NCBI GenBank assembly: GCA_023390555.1
Contig: JAEWCQ010000002.1
Location: 1 to 64,000 of the forward strand
Origin: Bacillota bacterium
GTDB taxonomy: Bacteria; Bacillota; Clostridia; Lachnospirales; Lachnospiraceae
DNA: 64,000 nt
Direction of reading: 5' to 3'
Shown here in pieces: positions 1 to 6,676 of this stretch. The translations under genes were made by a program, and so were the position numbers. Every line of letters begins with the position of its first letter. Position 1 is the stretch's first letter. A model generated the notes under the pieces. That model was given only the letters and a program-made list of their open reading frames with translations. It did not search any database and was not told where the DNA came from.

Positions 1-26
1 AATTGGAAAGACAGGGAGGAGATCAA

Positions 27-896
27 ATGGATTGGATAAAATGTCTGAATCAGACAATGGATTATGTGGAGGAAAATCTGCGGGGAGAAATATCCTATGA
101 TCAAATGGCAGAAATCGCATGCTGCTCGGTATACAATTTTCAAAGAATGTTTTCCTATATCGCACAGATGCCTCTCTCCGAATATATCAGAAGCCGCAGA
201 ATGACACTTGCCGCTTTTGATGTTTTAAAAGGTGAGGATCGTATTCTGGATATTGCACTGCAATATGGTTATGATTCGCAGGATGCATTTTCTCGTGCTT
301 TTCGGAAATTTCACGGCGTTCTGCCCTCTGTGGTCAGAAGTGAGATCGTCACACTGAAATCCTGTCCAAGACTCTCGTTCCAAATCGAGATAAAAGGAGC
401 AGAAAAAATGAAGTATCAAATTGAAAAATGGCCGGCTTTCAAGGTGGCCGGAGTTTCGGAAAGAATGAAGACCGAACTGGCATTTCAGCTTGTACCACAG
501 GTTTGGGAAAGAGCATGGAAAGAAGGAACCATGCAGAGGCTTACAGAGTTTTATCCGGATTATCGCCCCGCGGGATTTCTGGGTATCGCGGCCGGAGGAC
601 AATGGGGTGCTGCCGATGAAATGGACTATATAATCGGTGTCACAAATTATGTAGATTCGCCGGATTGTGAACGAATGCCGGCCCCCGAGGGAATGCAGGA
701 GTTTTCCTATCCGGCTGCAACCTGGGTCATCATCCATGCAGATGGCGAGCTTCCGAAAGCGATTCAGGAGGTATATGATCAATTCTATTCCGAATGGCTT
801 CCGAGTTCGGGATATCGGCTTGCAGATCTGCCGGTAATTGAATGCTATCTAAAGGAGAACCGTCAGGAAGTCTGGATCGCGATTGAAGAGAAGTAG
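27..896 (+). CDS. AraC-family regulator with GyrI-like effector domain
   Basis: Transcriptional regulator of about 289 residues. The first ~105 residues form a two-helix-turn-helix AraC DNA-binding domain (YDQMAEIACCSVYNFQRMF, then DIALQYGYDSQDAFSRAFRK). Residues ~125-289 resemble the GyrI/SOUL-like small-molecule domain (YQIEKWPAFKVAGVSERM, ending ECYLKENRQEVWIAIEEK). The start at 27 is chosen because GGGAGGA at 14-20 sits 6 bases before it; an in-frame ATG at 3 has no visible site. In this family (SoxS/Rob-like plus GyrI) the C-terminal domain usually senses an amphipathic drug or dye. The regulated gene is not identifiable here because the gene opens the window. A terminator hairpin follows directly. 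Confidence 0.88.
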   Translation: MDWIKCLNQTMDYVEENLRGEISYDQMAEIACCSVYNFQRMFSYIAQMPLSEYIRSRRMTLAAFDVLKGEDRILDIALQYGYDSQDAFSRAFRKFHGVLPSVVRSEIVTLKSCPRLSFQIEIKGAEKMKYQIEKWPAFKVAGVSERMKTELAFQLVPQVWERAWKEGTMQRLTEFYPDYRPAGFLGIAAGGQWGAADEMDYIIGVTNYVDSPDCERMPAPEGMQEFSYPAATWVIIHADGELPKAIQEVYDQFYSEWLPSSGYRLADLPVIECYLKENRQEVWIAIEEK

Positions 897-898
897 GC

Positions 899-950
899 AC
901 GGAGGCATGCTGCTAGAGAGATGAAGCTTGTGGCATGCCTCTGTATTCTT
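899..950 (+). terminator. Rho-independent terminator after the AraC-type regulator
   Basis: A 12-bp stem (ACGGAGGCATGC at 899-910 pairing with GCATGCCTCTGT at 933-944, one G-U pair) is followed by a T-rich tract. It separates the regulator from the AT-rich island downstream. Confidence 0.75.
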
Positions 951-1308
951 TTGATAAAAAATAAGTAGAATAATTAATGATTTACATATGGGAAGTAATG
1001 AAGATTGATATCTAAGGATGAAAAAGTACGAAAAATTAAGAAAAGATATGTATTGGATAAGTGAATTTTGAATCTACTTCCAATTAAATATAAAATTATA
1101 GGTATTTATTGAAATTGAATTGTAGTATTAAAAAAACAAAAAAATTGTTATTCATTCCATATTTGGTGTTGTCTGTCGGAATCTATATACTTTTTTATAA
1201 AATGATTTATACTTGGAAAATATGATAATAGAGGCAGATTTGGTAATGCACAAGGTGCTTTTACTACTTGATAATCGAATACCTTAAATGATGAACAGGG
1301 GGATGAGA
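951..1308. other. AT-rich gene-free stretch
   Basis: About 360 bases without a convincing gene. The stretch is visibly richer in A and T than the regulator before it, with runs such as the A-tracts near 1130-1145. It is the leader of the putative effector gene at 1309. No single promoter is clear enough to call. Confidence 0.5.
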
Positions 1309-2313
1309 ATGAGTGAATTTCAAATTTATTTATCTAAAATTAGGCAAGGAGTAATAGAGGAGAAAGAAATTGAAAGTCAGTTACAGAGTTTAACAGAAAG
1401 AATTACTGAAGTAGCTAATAACTGTTCTGGCATGGGAAGCACGTATCGTCACTTCTTATCAGTTATTAAAAATCTGGAACTGGAAGTGAAGAATGAAAGA
1501 ATGGCCATGCAGGGAATGCATTCTGCTTTATCTCAAATAACAGAAATTTATCTTAAGACGGAACAGAGCATTTCTTCTTATTATGGTGAAAAAAAATGTT
1601 ATATAAAAACGGATGTAGATAAAAGTATTGATCAGGCATATGAGAAAAATAATATTTCAGACGATTTATACAATTTATTAAAATCATTAACTTCGGGCAG
1701 TAATGCATTAGCATTCGCTTTTTTTAGTAATTTTCTACAGCAACAGTTGCAAGACAAGGGAGCTGAATTGTCTGCAGCTATTATACTTAATTGGTTCAAG
1801 GAGAATACGATGGCCTTCGTAGATCGAGGCTTAGTAGCTGAGTTTGCTAATGGTGGAACATCACTATTAACAGAAGATCCATCTTTGCTAGCCTCATTAT
1901 TGAGGAGTGGAGCAAAATATGGAGTGCCAATCGCTGGAACATTAATTGATTTTGGTATGCAGAAAGTGTCAGGAGAAGATACCGGTAATGCAATTGTTAA
2001 AACAGCGGCACATGCGGGTATTGGATTGATTGGTTTCTCAGCGGGAAGTGCGGCGGGTGCTGCAATTACAGGTGCAGCTATAGGAAGTGTAATCCCAGGA
2101 TTGGGGACAGCAATCGGTTTTGTAGTGGGTGCTATAATTGGCGTTGGAGGAAGTATGGCATTTGACTACGTTTATGATCATAGAGATGAAATTTTAGATA
2201 AAATTTCAGGGACTTTCAAAGAATTAGAAAATAGCGTAAACGATATGGCAATGGGTGTAGGTAGTGCTGTTAGTGGTTTATTTAGTGGTCTTGGAAGTGT
2301 ATTTTCATATTAA
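1309..2313 (+). CDS. Putative type VII secretion effector with C-terminal glycine zipper
   Basis: Protein of 334 residues with no recognised enzyme domain. Residues 1-90 are predicted to be long amphipathic helices broken by a Gly/Cys turn (NNCSGMGS), similar in layout to WXG100/LXG-type secretion domains though no LXG motif is visible. Residues ~233-285 form a glycine-zipper membrane segment (AGIGLIGFSAGSAAGAAITG, then GLGTAIGFVVGAIIGVGGSM), followed by an amphipathic tail rich in GSAVSGLFSGLGS. Start 1309 is chosen because AGGGGG at 1297-1302 lies 6 bases upstream. Known family logic: glycine-zipper C-termini occur in membrane-damaging T7SSb toxins such as TspA and TelE (recalled). The DUF4176-like and membrane-protein genes that follow support an effector module. 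AT-rich composition suggests horizontal acquisition. Exact function is inference. Confidence 0.6.
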   Translation: MSEFQIYLSKIRQGVIEEKEIESQLQSLTERITEVANNCSGMGSTYRHFLSVIKNLELEVKNERMAMQGMHSALSQITEIYLKTEQSISSYYGEKKCYIKTDVDKSIDQAYEKNNISDDLYNLLKSLTSGSNALAFAFFSNFLQQQLQDKGAELSAAIILNWFKENTMAFVDRGLVAEFANGGTSLLTEDPSLLASLLRSGAKYGVPIAGTLIDFGMQKVSGEDTGNAIVKTAAHAGIGLIGFSAGSAAGAAITGAAIGSVIPGLGTAIGFVVGAIIGVGGSMAFDYVYDHRDEILDKISGTFKELENSVNDMAMGVGSAVSGLFSGLGSVFSY

Positions 2314-2338
2314 TAAAAAAGTGAAGGGGATGAAAGAA

Positions 2339-2650
2339 ATGGAAATTTTAGCTCTTGGGAGTGTAGTTAAGTTAAATCATGGGTTGCAGAAAGTTATGAT
2401 TACAAGCAGGGTTCCACTGTATAATTATAATGGACAAATTGGTTTTTTTGATTATTCAGGTTGTCTTTATCCAAATGGTCAAAATGGGCAACAGACTTTT
2501 TTCTTCAACCAAGAAGATATAGCGAAAGTATTTCATATGGGATATGTTGATGAATCAGAAGAAGAGTACTGTAAATTTTATGAGAAAAAAATTGATAAGG
2601 TAAAGTATCCAAGATATACAATTGATAAGATAAATGGAATGCGGTCTTAG
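2339..2650 (+). CDS. DUF4176-like protein, possible effector chaperone
   Basis: Small cytoplasmic protein of 103 residues without signal peptide or membrane helix. The pattern LALGSVVKLNHGLQKVMITS near the N-terminus, a central FDYSGCLYPNGQ, and a later FFFNQEDIAKVFHMGYVDE match my recollection of the DUF4176 family, whose members sit beside LXG-type T7SS effectors and have been proposed to act as targeting chaperones. ATG at 2339 is chosen over upstream in-frame ATGs because AAGGGG at 2324-2329 is 9 bases away; the next ATG at 2330 directly abuts that site. The gene lies 25 bases after the effector-like gene and 15 before the membrane protein, so the three are probably one transcript. Confidence 0.6.
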   Translation: MEILALGSVVKLNHGLQKVMITSRVPLYNYNGQIGFFDYSGCLYPNGQNGQQTFFFNQEDIAKVFHMGYVDESEEEYCKFYEKKIDKVKYPRYTIDKINGMRS

Positions 2651-2665
2651 AAAGGAGCACCAATA

Positions 2666-3250
2666 ATGCAGCAGGGGAAAAGCCGGATTCTGGTAAGTGT
2701 AGACACCAATCGTTATGCATATTTCTATGATCGGGACAATCGGTGTTGGTATGGCAGTTATCTGACAAAAGAGGAGGTAAATAATAGAAAGGTTCTGTAC
2801 ATGGTTCTTTGTGTAGTGCCGCTTTTGATGGGAATATTACGCTGGCTGGATTCTAGAACAAAGGATATGGAGGGGGTTTCCCATCTATTGCTTACTGGGT
2901 TATTTATGCTGGGTATTTCTTCCGTCACCTATCTTTGTGTGAGGAATGCTTTTTTTAAGGGTGTGGAAAAGCGTCTTGATCGGGAACAAAAATTGTCGAA
3001 TATTTCTGAAATAGAGGAATTCAAACTTTGTGTTACAGGCAGATATCAGCTGAGAAAGAACATAGAATGGATGATTCTCCTCATTGCAGGTATGTTATTT
3101 TGTGTATTGATTTATATGTACTCTTCTTTTCATTTAATATGGCTTGTGTATGCTCTTTTTCAAATCTTACTCTGTGCATTTCATTTTACCTATCAGCCGG
3201 TACGCTGCCACATGATTCTTTCTGCGGTTTTGAGCAAAGGTCATAGGTGA
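2666..3250 (+). CDS. Four-helix membrane protein, candidate immunity protein
   Basis: Protein of 194 residues, family not recognised. Residues 1-40 are a soluble head with aromatic residues (RYAYFYDRDNRCWYGSYL). Four hydrophobic helices follow at about 42-60, 71-91, 133-151 and 153-172, with a charged cytoplasmic-looking loop of about 40 residues between the second and third (GVEKRLDREQKLSNISEIEE). Start 2666 has AAGGAGC 9 bases upstream. It is the last gene of the three-gene AT-rich island. Immunity proteins against membrane-depolarising T7SS toxins (TsaI for TspA, recalled) are polytopic membrane proteins, so position and topology make it the natural immunity candidate. This is inference; it could also be an unrelated membrane protein. 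Confidence 0.55.
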   Translation: MQQGKSRILVSVDTNRYAYFYDRDNRCWYGSYLTKEEVNNRKVLYMVLCVVPLLMGILRWLDSRTKDMEGVSHLLLTGLFMLGISSVTYLCVRNAFFKGVEKRLDREQKLSNISEIEEFKLCVTGRYQLRKNIEWMILLIAGMLFCVLIYMYSSFHLIWLVYALFQILLCAFHFTYQPVRCHMILSAVLSKGHR

Positions 3251-3301
3251 TAAGGGATCAGCATTTGGGAGGTGGGATAGCGAGGCATGCTGCGTAATAG
3301 C

Positions 3302-3332
3302 AAAAAAGGAGGCCCCAGTCTGAACTGGGGCC
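3302..3332 (-). terminator. Terminator of Cys-rich peptide gene copy 1
   Basis: Reading on the minus strand, a 9-bp stem (GGCCCCAGT / ACTGGGGCC, 3311-3332) is followed by a T run (complement of 3302-3307). It begins 12 bases past the stop codon of the 26-residue peptide gene. Confidence 0.85.
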
Positions 3333-3343
3333 AGGTTATGAAA

Positions 3344-3424
3344 TTAGCATCCGAGGCACTGACGGATATAAGCCATGAGTTCGCTACAGCTGCTTCCACA
3401 GGTACTGATGAATTTGTAACACAT
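3344..3424 (-). CDS. 26-residue five-cysteine peptide, copy 1
   Basis: Tiny gene encoding 26 residues that starts MCYKF and ends RQCLGC. The cysteines are at positions 2, 9, 13, 23 and 26 (C-x6-C-x3-C-x9-C-x2-C). An AAGGAGGA ribosome site lies 7-8 bases before the ATG, a promoter lies upstream and a terminator downstream, so it is a complete single-gene unit. The coding sequence is identical to copy 2 at 4102-4182. Copy 3 at 8427-8507 differs by seven synonymous and three missense codons and keeps all five cysteines, which indicates selection on the protein. No leader/core cleavage motif, modification enzyme or exporter is adjacent. Possible roles are a metal-binding or redox peptide, a secreted signal or antimicrobial, or a precursor processed elsewhere. 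I do not recognise the family. Confidence 0.8.
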   Translation of the reverse strand: MCYKFISTCGSSCSELMAYIRQCLGC

Positions 3425-3512
3425 ATCGTTGTCCTCCTTTTGGATTGTGATTGATTTGTTGCTTTGTAATCACATTGTAACAATTTTGTAACAACTAAGC
3501 AATAGGAGGAAA
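3425..3512 (-). promoter_or_regulatory. Promoter and direct-repeat operator of peptide copy 1
   Basis: On the minus strand TTGCTT (3497-3502), a 17-base spacer and TACAAT (3474-3479) form a promoter shared by all three peptide copies. GTTACA half-sites repeat at 11-base steps (GTTACAAAATT, GTTACAATGTG, then ATTACA) across the spacer and -10. One helical turn between direct repeats is the usual geometry for OmpR/PhoB-type response regulators (known); which regulator binds is unknown. Confidence 0.65.
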
Positions 3513-3576
3513 ATGGAAAATAAAATTGCGTCTTGGCGTAATCTCCGCGTGTCCGCGTGCACCGATTTTGGCGCAA

Positions 3577-3606
3577 TAAAAAAGATCACTCATAGAGTGA
3601 TCTTTT
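3577..3606 (-). terminator. Terminator of the cold-shock gene
   Basis: An 11-bp stem AAAAGATCACT / AGTGATCTTTT with a five-base loop sits 12 bases after the cold-shock gene stop. A/T runs on both sides mean it may work in both directions. Confidence 0.8.
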
Positions 3607-3617
3607 CAGATGGTTAC

Positions 3618-3818
3618 TTAGGCAATACAAACATTAACAGCCTGTAATCCACGAGCGCCTTTTGTAACATCAAATGTTACAGACTGTCCCTCTTCCAATG
3701 TCTTAAAACCGTCCATTGCAAGGCCTGAAAAATGTACGAATACATCATTACCTTCGTCGTCACAGATGAAACCAAAGCCTTTTTGAGAGTTAAACCATTT
3801 TACTGTACCTTTTTTCAT
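3618..3818 (-). CDS. cspA: CspA-family cold-shock protein
   Basis: Single cold-shock domain of 66 residues, the normal family length, starting MKKGTVKWFNSQKGFGFI. It carries both nucleic-acid binding motifs, RNP1 (KGFGFI) and RNP2 (VFVHF). The protein binds single-stranded RNA and DNA in the cytoplasm and acts as an RNA chaperone. ATG at 3818 has AAGGAGGT on the minus strand upstream; a longer reading frame beginning at 3863 would add a hydrophobic AT-rich leader that is most likely 5' untranslated RNA. The gene is flanked by peptide copies 1 and 2 on the same strand, with its own terminator. The gene family is certain; the numbering among csp paralogues is not. Confidence 0.93.
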   Translation of the reverse strand: MKKGTVKWFNSQKGFGFICDDEGNDVFVHFSGLAMDGFKTLEEGQSVTFDVTKGARGLQAVNVCIA

Positions 3819-4058
3819 GAAAGATACCTCCTTAAATATTATAATATAAAATAAAAAAATCACATAGTTTCGCAGTTCATTAATATTATAATGACCTACA
3901 AAAGTTATGTGAAATCAAAATTTTATTTAACATGACGACAATACCATAATAAAAGATAAAAGTCAAGCGATAAATGGATTTTTTTCTGAAAAATAGAAAA
4001 AAATAGAAATTTGAAAGTGAAGACTTACGACCAGATTCTGCAGGGAAGAGGTTACTGT

Positions 4059-4090
4059 AAAAAAAGGAGGCCCCAGTCGAAGCTGGGGCC
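4059..4090 (-). terminator. Terminator of Cys-rich peptide gene copy 2
   Basis: Minus-strand stem GGCCCCAG (4069-4076) / CTGGGGCC (4083-4090) followed by a T run (complement of 4059-4065). It matches the copy 1 terminator except for its loop. Confidence 0.85.
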
Positions 4091-4101
4091 AGATTATGAA
4101 A

Positions 4102-4182
4102 TTAGCATCCGAGGCACTGACGGATATAAGCCATGAGTTCGCTACAGCTGCTTCCACAGGTACTGATGAATTTGTAACACAT
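4102..4182 (-). CDS. 26-residue five-cysteine peptide, copy 2
   Basis: Encodes exactly the same 26 residues as the gene at 3344-3424, from an identical 81-base coding sequence. The cysteines are at 2, 9, 13, 23 and 26. The ribosome site AAGGAGGA and the bases up to the ATG are also identical. Upstream the two copies diverge only at scattered positions, so this is a recent duplication with the cold-shock gene lying between the copies. It has its own promoter and terminator. Function unknown; see copy 1 for the alternatives. Confidence 0.8.
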   Translation of the reverse strand: MCYKFISTCGSSCSELMAYIRQCLGC

Positions 4183-4265
4183 ATCGTTGTCCTCCTTTTG
4201 GATTGTTGTTGGTTTGTTATTTTGTAATCACATTGTAACAATTATGTAACAATTAAACAATAGGA
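4183..4265 (-). promoter_or_regulatory. Promoter and direct-repeat operator of peptide copy 2
   Basis: Minus strand: TTGTTT (4255-4260), 17-base spacer, TACAAT (4232-4237), with GTTACATAATT and GTTACAATGTG repeats at 11-base steps and a third ATTACA. Spacing and repeats match copies 1 and 3 while the bases between vary, which points to conserved regulation. Confidence 0.65.
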
Positions 4266-4286
4266 GGAAAATGGAAAAAAGTGAAA

Positions 4287-4610
4287 TCAGACTTGAATTT
4301 CAGATGTAATGTCGTACCATACCTGTGCTTCAATATATCGCTCCGGTCCGTATTCGCCGTTCGGATTCCAGTTCTGAGGCAGCCCGTATTTGTCAATTAA
4401 CTGTAAAATCTCAGAATAAGTAAAGACGTTATCTCTGTATTCCCTGCCATCCTGGACGCACGGACTGAACGTAGGAAACATGTCACCGTAGGTAAATGAG
4501 ATTTTGTTTTCATTTTGGATTGTCACAGGCAGCCGGATGCAGGAAGCATTATGATACCACGTTTCCAGCCACGGGCAGGCTTCTACAACAAAATAGTGAT
4601 ATAGAATCAT
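4287..4610 (-). CDS. Unrecognised 107-residue protein
   Basis: Hypothetical soluble protein of 107 residues, rich in aromatics (MILYHYFVVEACPWLETWYH at the start; AQVWYDITSE near the end). No signal peptide or membrane helix is apparent. It has two cysteines near the N-terminal half (ACPW, ASCIR) and a third in SPCVQD. The start is supported by GAGGTG 7-8 bases before the ATG. It is divergent from the sigma-factor gene and follows the upstream region of peptide copy 2. The family is not recognised; a sigma- or peptide-linked role is only suggested by position. Confidence 0.6.
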   Translation of the reverse strand: MILYHYFVVEACPWLETWYHNASCIRLPVTIQNENKISFTYGDMFPTFSPCVQDGREYRDNVFTYSEILQLIDKYGLPQNWNPNGEYGPERYIEAQVWYDITSEIQV

Positions 4611-4764
4611 GATTTCACCTCAAAATGTCAAAAGTATACCAAAAAACTTCTTTTTAGTTCATTTAGTGCTATTATCTTATAAATGCAGGAGAATGACAAG
4701 CGCATTGAGAAATGCCGGCGAAAAGAAAGCAGGAACGACCGGCGCAGGCCGAGGGGGTACCGAA

Positions 4765-5532
4765 GTGGATATTACTGAAATTTTTAAAAATTATTATACG
4801 TATATTTATAACTATGCGTTAAAGCTTGCCTGTCATCCGGATGATGCCATGGATCTTACACAGGAGACGTTTATTAAGGCATGGGAAAAAATCGACACGC
4901 TGGAAAATGAATACGCGCTGGCCAAATGGCTGAGAACCATCTGTTTTCATCAGTTCCTGATGAAAATGAGAAAAGAAAAGGATCTGCTGATTACGGATGA
5001 GGATTGGGACAAACTGGAGCAGGAGGGGAATCTATGGATGGATATCACCCCGCTGCCGGAAGATGAGGTTATTGTGGCGGAGGAAATACAGAGTCTGCAG
5101 AATGGATGCTTCCTGGCTATGGTCAGAAAACTCTCTCTCAATCAGCGAATTCTGTTTTCACTCATAGATATGTTCGGGCTTGAGATCGGATATGTTGCAG
5201 ATGTTTTAAACATTTCAAAGGGGGCGGCGAAGGGTCTGCTTCATCGTGCCAGAATGAATATAGATTCTTTTTTTGCAGATCACTGTAATTTGATTTACGA
5301 GAAGAATCCCTGTTCCTGTCAGGCATGGATTGCATTTTCCGCAAAACGGACAAATTTGCAGGAAAGAGCGAAAGAACTCTCCGGTCGACTGGACTTCGAA
5401 GAAAAAAATTATATCTACCGTGAGGAAGTGAGAAGAAAAGTGCTGTTTTTCTATTCACATATGCCGCAGCAGAAGCCGTCCGACTCCTGGTATGAGGCAG
5501 TTCTCAAAATTTTTTGTACAAAAGAAACATAA
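4765..5532 (+). CDS. Sigma-70 family (ECF-like) RNA polymerase sigma factor
   Basis: Promoter-recognition subunit of about 255 residues. Region 2 is clear (HPDDAMDLTQETFIKAWEKI, core-binding) and region 4 has a helix-turn-helix (GYVADVLNISKGAAKGLLHR). GTG at 4765 is chosen because GAGGGGG at 4751-4757 sits 7 bases upstream; an in-frame ATG at 4693 is nearly on top of its only candidate site. The C-terminal ~80 residues exceed a minimal ECF factor and contain a CSC motif (NPCSCQAW), possibly a metal- or redox-sensitive regulatory tail. No anti-sigma factor is adjacent. It lies next to two peptide genes and could drive nearby genes, but no conserved target promoter proves this. Confidence 0.8.
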   Translation: MDITEIFKNYYTYIYNYALKLACHPDDAMDLTQETFIKAWEKIDTLENEYALAKWLRTICFHQFLMKMRKEKDLLITDEDWDKLEQEGNLWMDITPLPEDEVIVAEEIQSLQNGCFLAMVRKLSLNQRILFSLIDMFGLEIGYVADVLNISKGAAKGLLHRARMNIDSFFADHCNLIYEKNPCSCQAWIAFSAKRTNLQERAKELSGRLDFEEKNYIYREEVRRKVLFFYSHMPQQKPSDSWYEAVLKIFCTKET

Positions 5533-5627
5533 AATAGAGCATAACCGTATCCAGGACAATTTTTTTGCATCTATATAGATGAAACTGTTAGAAAAAGCAA
5601 ACGATTGGAAAGAAAGGATTGGTTATT

Positions 5628-5933
5628 ATGAAAAATGTGACAAATGGTTTTGAATTGTTTCTGAAAGAGACAGACGGTGTTGGAAATGCTTTTATGGATG
5701 TCATCATGAAATTATCCGAACAGAGCAGTCTGGACAAAAAGGTACACGAACTGGCCTATATTTCAGTGCTGGTTACCGCAAAAATGTTCGGGGGACTGCC
5801 GTTTCACATTGAACAGGCAAAACGGCTGGGGGCAAGTTCCGATGAGATAAAAAGTGCGATTCTCCTGCCGCTGCCGGTTGTCGGAATCCAGGTGGCGGAG
5901 GCACTGCCATATCTCTCAGATCTGGAAGTGTGA
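5628..5933 (+). CDS. Carboxymuconolactone decarboxylase-fold protein lacking the CxxC
   Basis: Small all-helical protein of 101 residues in the AhpD/CMD family (DKKVHELAYISVLVTAKMFG, then PFHIEQAKRLGASSDEI). AhpD-type members use a CxxC plus His; here the CxxC position reads KMFGGLPFH, so both cysteines are absent while the His is kept. Peroxidase-coupled reductase activity is therefore unlikely and a non-redox role is expected. ATG at 5628 has GAAAGG 10 bases upstream and is preferred to an upstream in-frame TTG at 5619. It stands alone between the sigma factor and a TetR gene. Confidence 0.75.
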   Translation: MKNVTNGFELFLKETDGVGNAFMDVIMKLSEQSSLDKKVHELAYISVLVTAKMFGGLPFHIEQAKRLGASSDEIKSAILLPLPVVGIQVAEALPYLSDLEV

Positions 5934-6004
5934 TGTGAAAACCTAGGCCGGAAAAAATGCTTCTCCCTTTGGAAACAGCTTGCAAAAATAAATGAATTAT
6001 ATTA

Positions 6005-6023
6005 TTATGAACGAAGTTCATAA
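6005..6023. promoter_or_regulatory. TetR operator 1 (autoregulatory)
   Basis: Perfect inverted repeat TTATGAAC-GAA-GTTCATAA, 18 bases before the TetR gene start. The same TGAAC/GTTCA half-sites recur before the exporter gene at 6647-6659, so this is very likely the TetR binding site. Confidence 0.8.
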
Positions 6024-6040
6024 AGGGAATTGAGAAAGAT

Positions 6041-6601
6041 ATGCCAAAAATATATGATAATCTGCGACAGACAATTGTTGCCACAGCAAAAGAGATTGTG
6101 GTAAAAGACGGATACCGAAAACTGAATATGCGTCAGGTAGCCAAAGAGTGCGGGATTGCGGTCGGAACGATTTACAACTATTTTCCGACTAAGGATGAGC
6201 TGCTTTCGGAACTGATGTATGGGTATTGGATGGAATTTATTTCGGCGATTCAGCTTCAGCAAAAAGAAGAAGCAGATCTGTTTTTGAATCTTCGGAAGAT
6301 CTACGGGATTTTGGAGTCCTTTATCGATACGTTCAAAGATACCTGGCTGAAGGCGAACCGCAGTGAGGGCGGAATGACAAAAGAACATCACAGACAGAAG
6401 GATCAGGTCGTGGAGCTGTTTGTAGATACCATTGCAGCAGCAATCACGGAGTATAAAAAGGGACACACAAAATTATTTGAGAATGAAATCCGGGATCGGG
6501 AACTCGCAGCATTTATCGTACAGAATTTCATGTTGATCTCACAGATGAAGCAGTTCGAATATGATACTTTTGAAAAAATTTTAAAAAGTTATTTCCTATA
6601 G
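6041..6601 (+). CDS. TetR/AcrR-family repressor of the adjacent exporter
   Basis: Repressor of 186 residues. The N-terminal helix-turn-helix is typical (MRQVAKECGIAVGTIYNYFP, followed by TKDELLSEL). The remaining residues form the ligand-binding, dimerising all-alpha domain. Matching palindromes upstream of this gene and of the DHA2 exporter that follows 75 bases later indicate that it represses itself and the exporter until a ligand binds. A CCTATAGGG hairpin overlaps its stop codon. The ligand is unknown. Confidence 0.88.
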   Translation: MPKIYDNLRQTIVATAKEIVVKDGYRKLNMRQVAKECGIAVGTIYNYFPTKDELLSELMYGYWMEFISAIQLQQKEEADLFLNLRKIYGILESFIDTFKDTWLKANRSEGGMTKEHHRQKDQVVELFVDTIAAAITEYKKGHTKLFENEIRDRELAAFIVQNFMLISQMKQFEYDTFEKILKSYFL

Positions 6602-6617
6602 GGATTTTCCCTATAGG
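6595..6617 (+). terminator. Hairpin at the end of the TetR gene, possible attenuator
   Basis: CCTATAGGG pairs with CCCTATAGG across a five-base loop; the TetR stop codon (6599-6601) lies inside the left arm. A T run occurs about 12 bases downstream. It may end the TetR message before the exporter operator. Terminator function is uncertain because the T run is not adjacent. Confidence 0.45.
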
Positions 6618-6642
6618 AATATCATATATTTTTTTTGGAATT

Positions 6643-6660
6643 TTTATGAACGTTGTTCAA
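6643..6660. promoter_or_regulatory. TetR operator 2 (exporter)
   Basis: TGAAC-GTT-GTTCA at 6647-6659, 17 bases before the exporter start codon. It shares both half-sites and the three-base centre spacing with operator 1. Confidence 0.75.
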
Positions 6661-6676
6661 AAAAGGAGAAGCCTAT

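Noticed and set aside
3241..4241. Longer minus-strand frames of 92-111 residues through peptide copies 1 and 2
   Set aside because: They run in a different frame through the operator, peptide gene and terminator. The ribosome site, terminator position and the silent-change pattern all favour the 26-residue frame.
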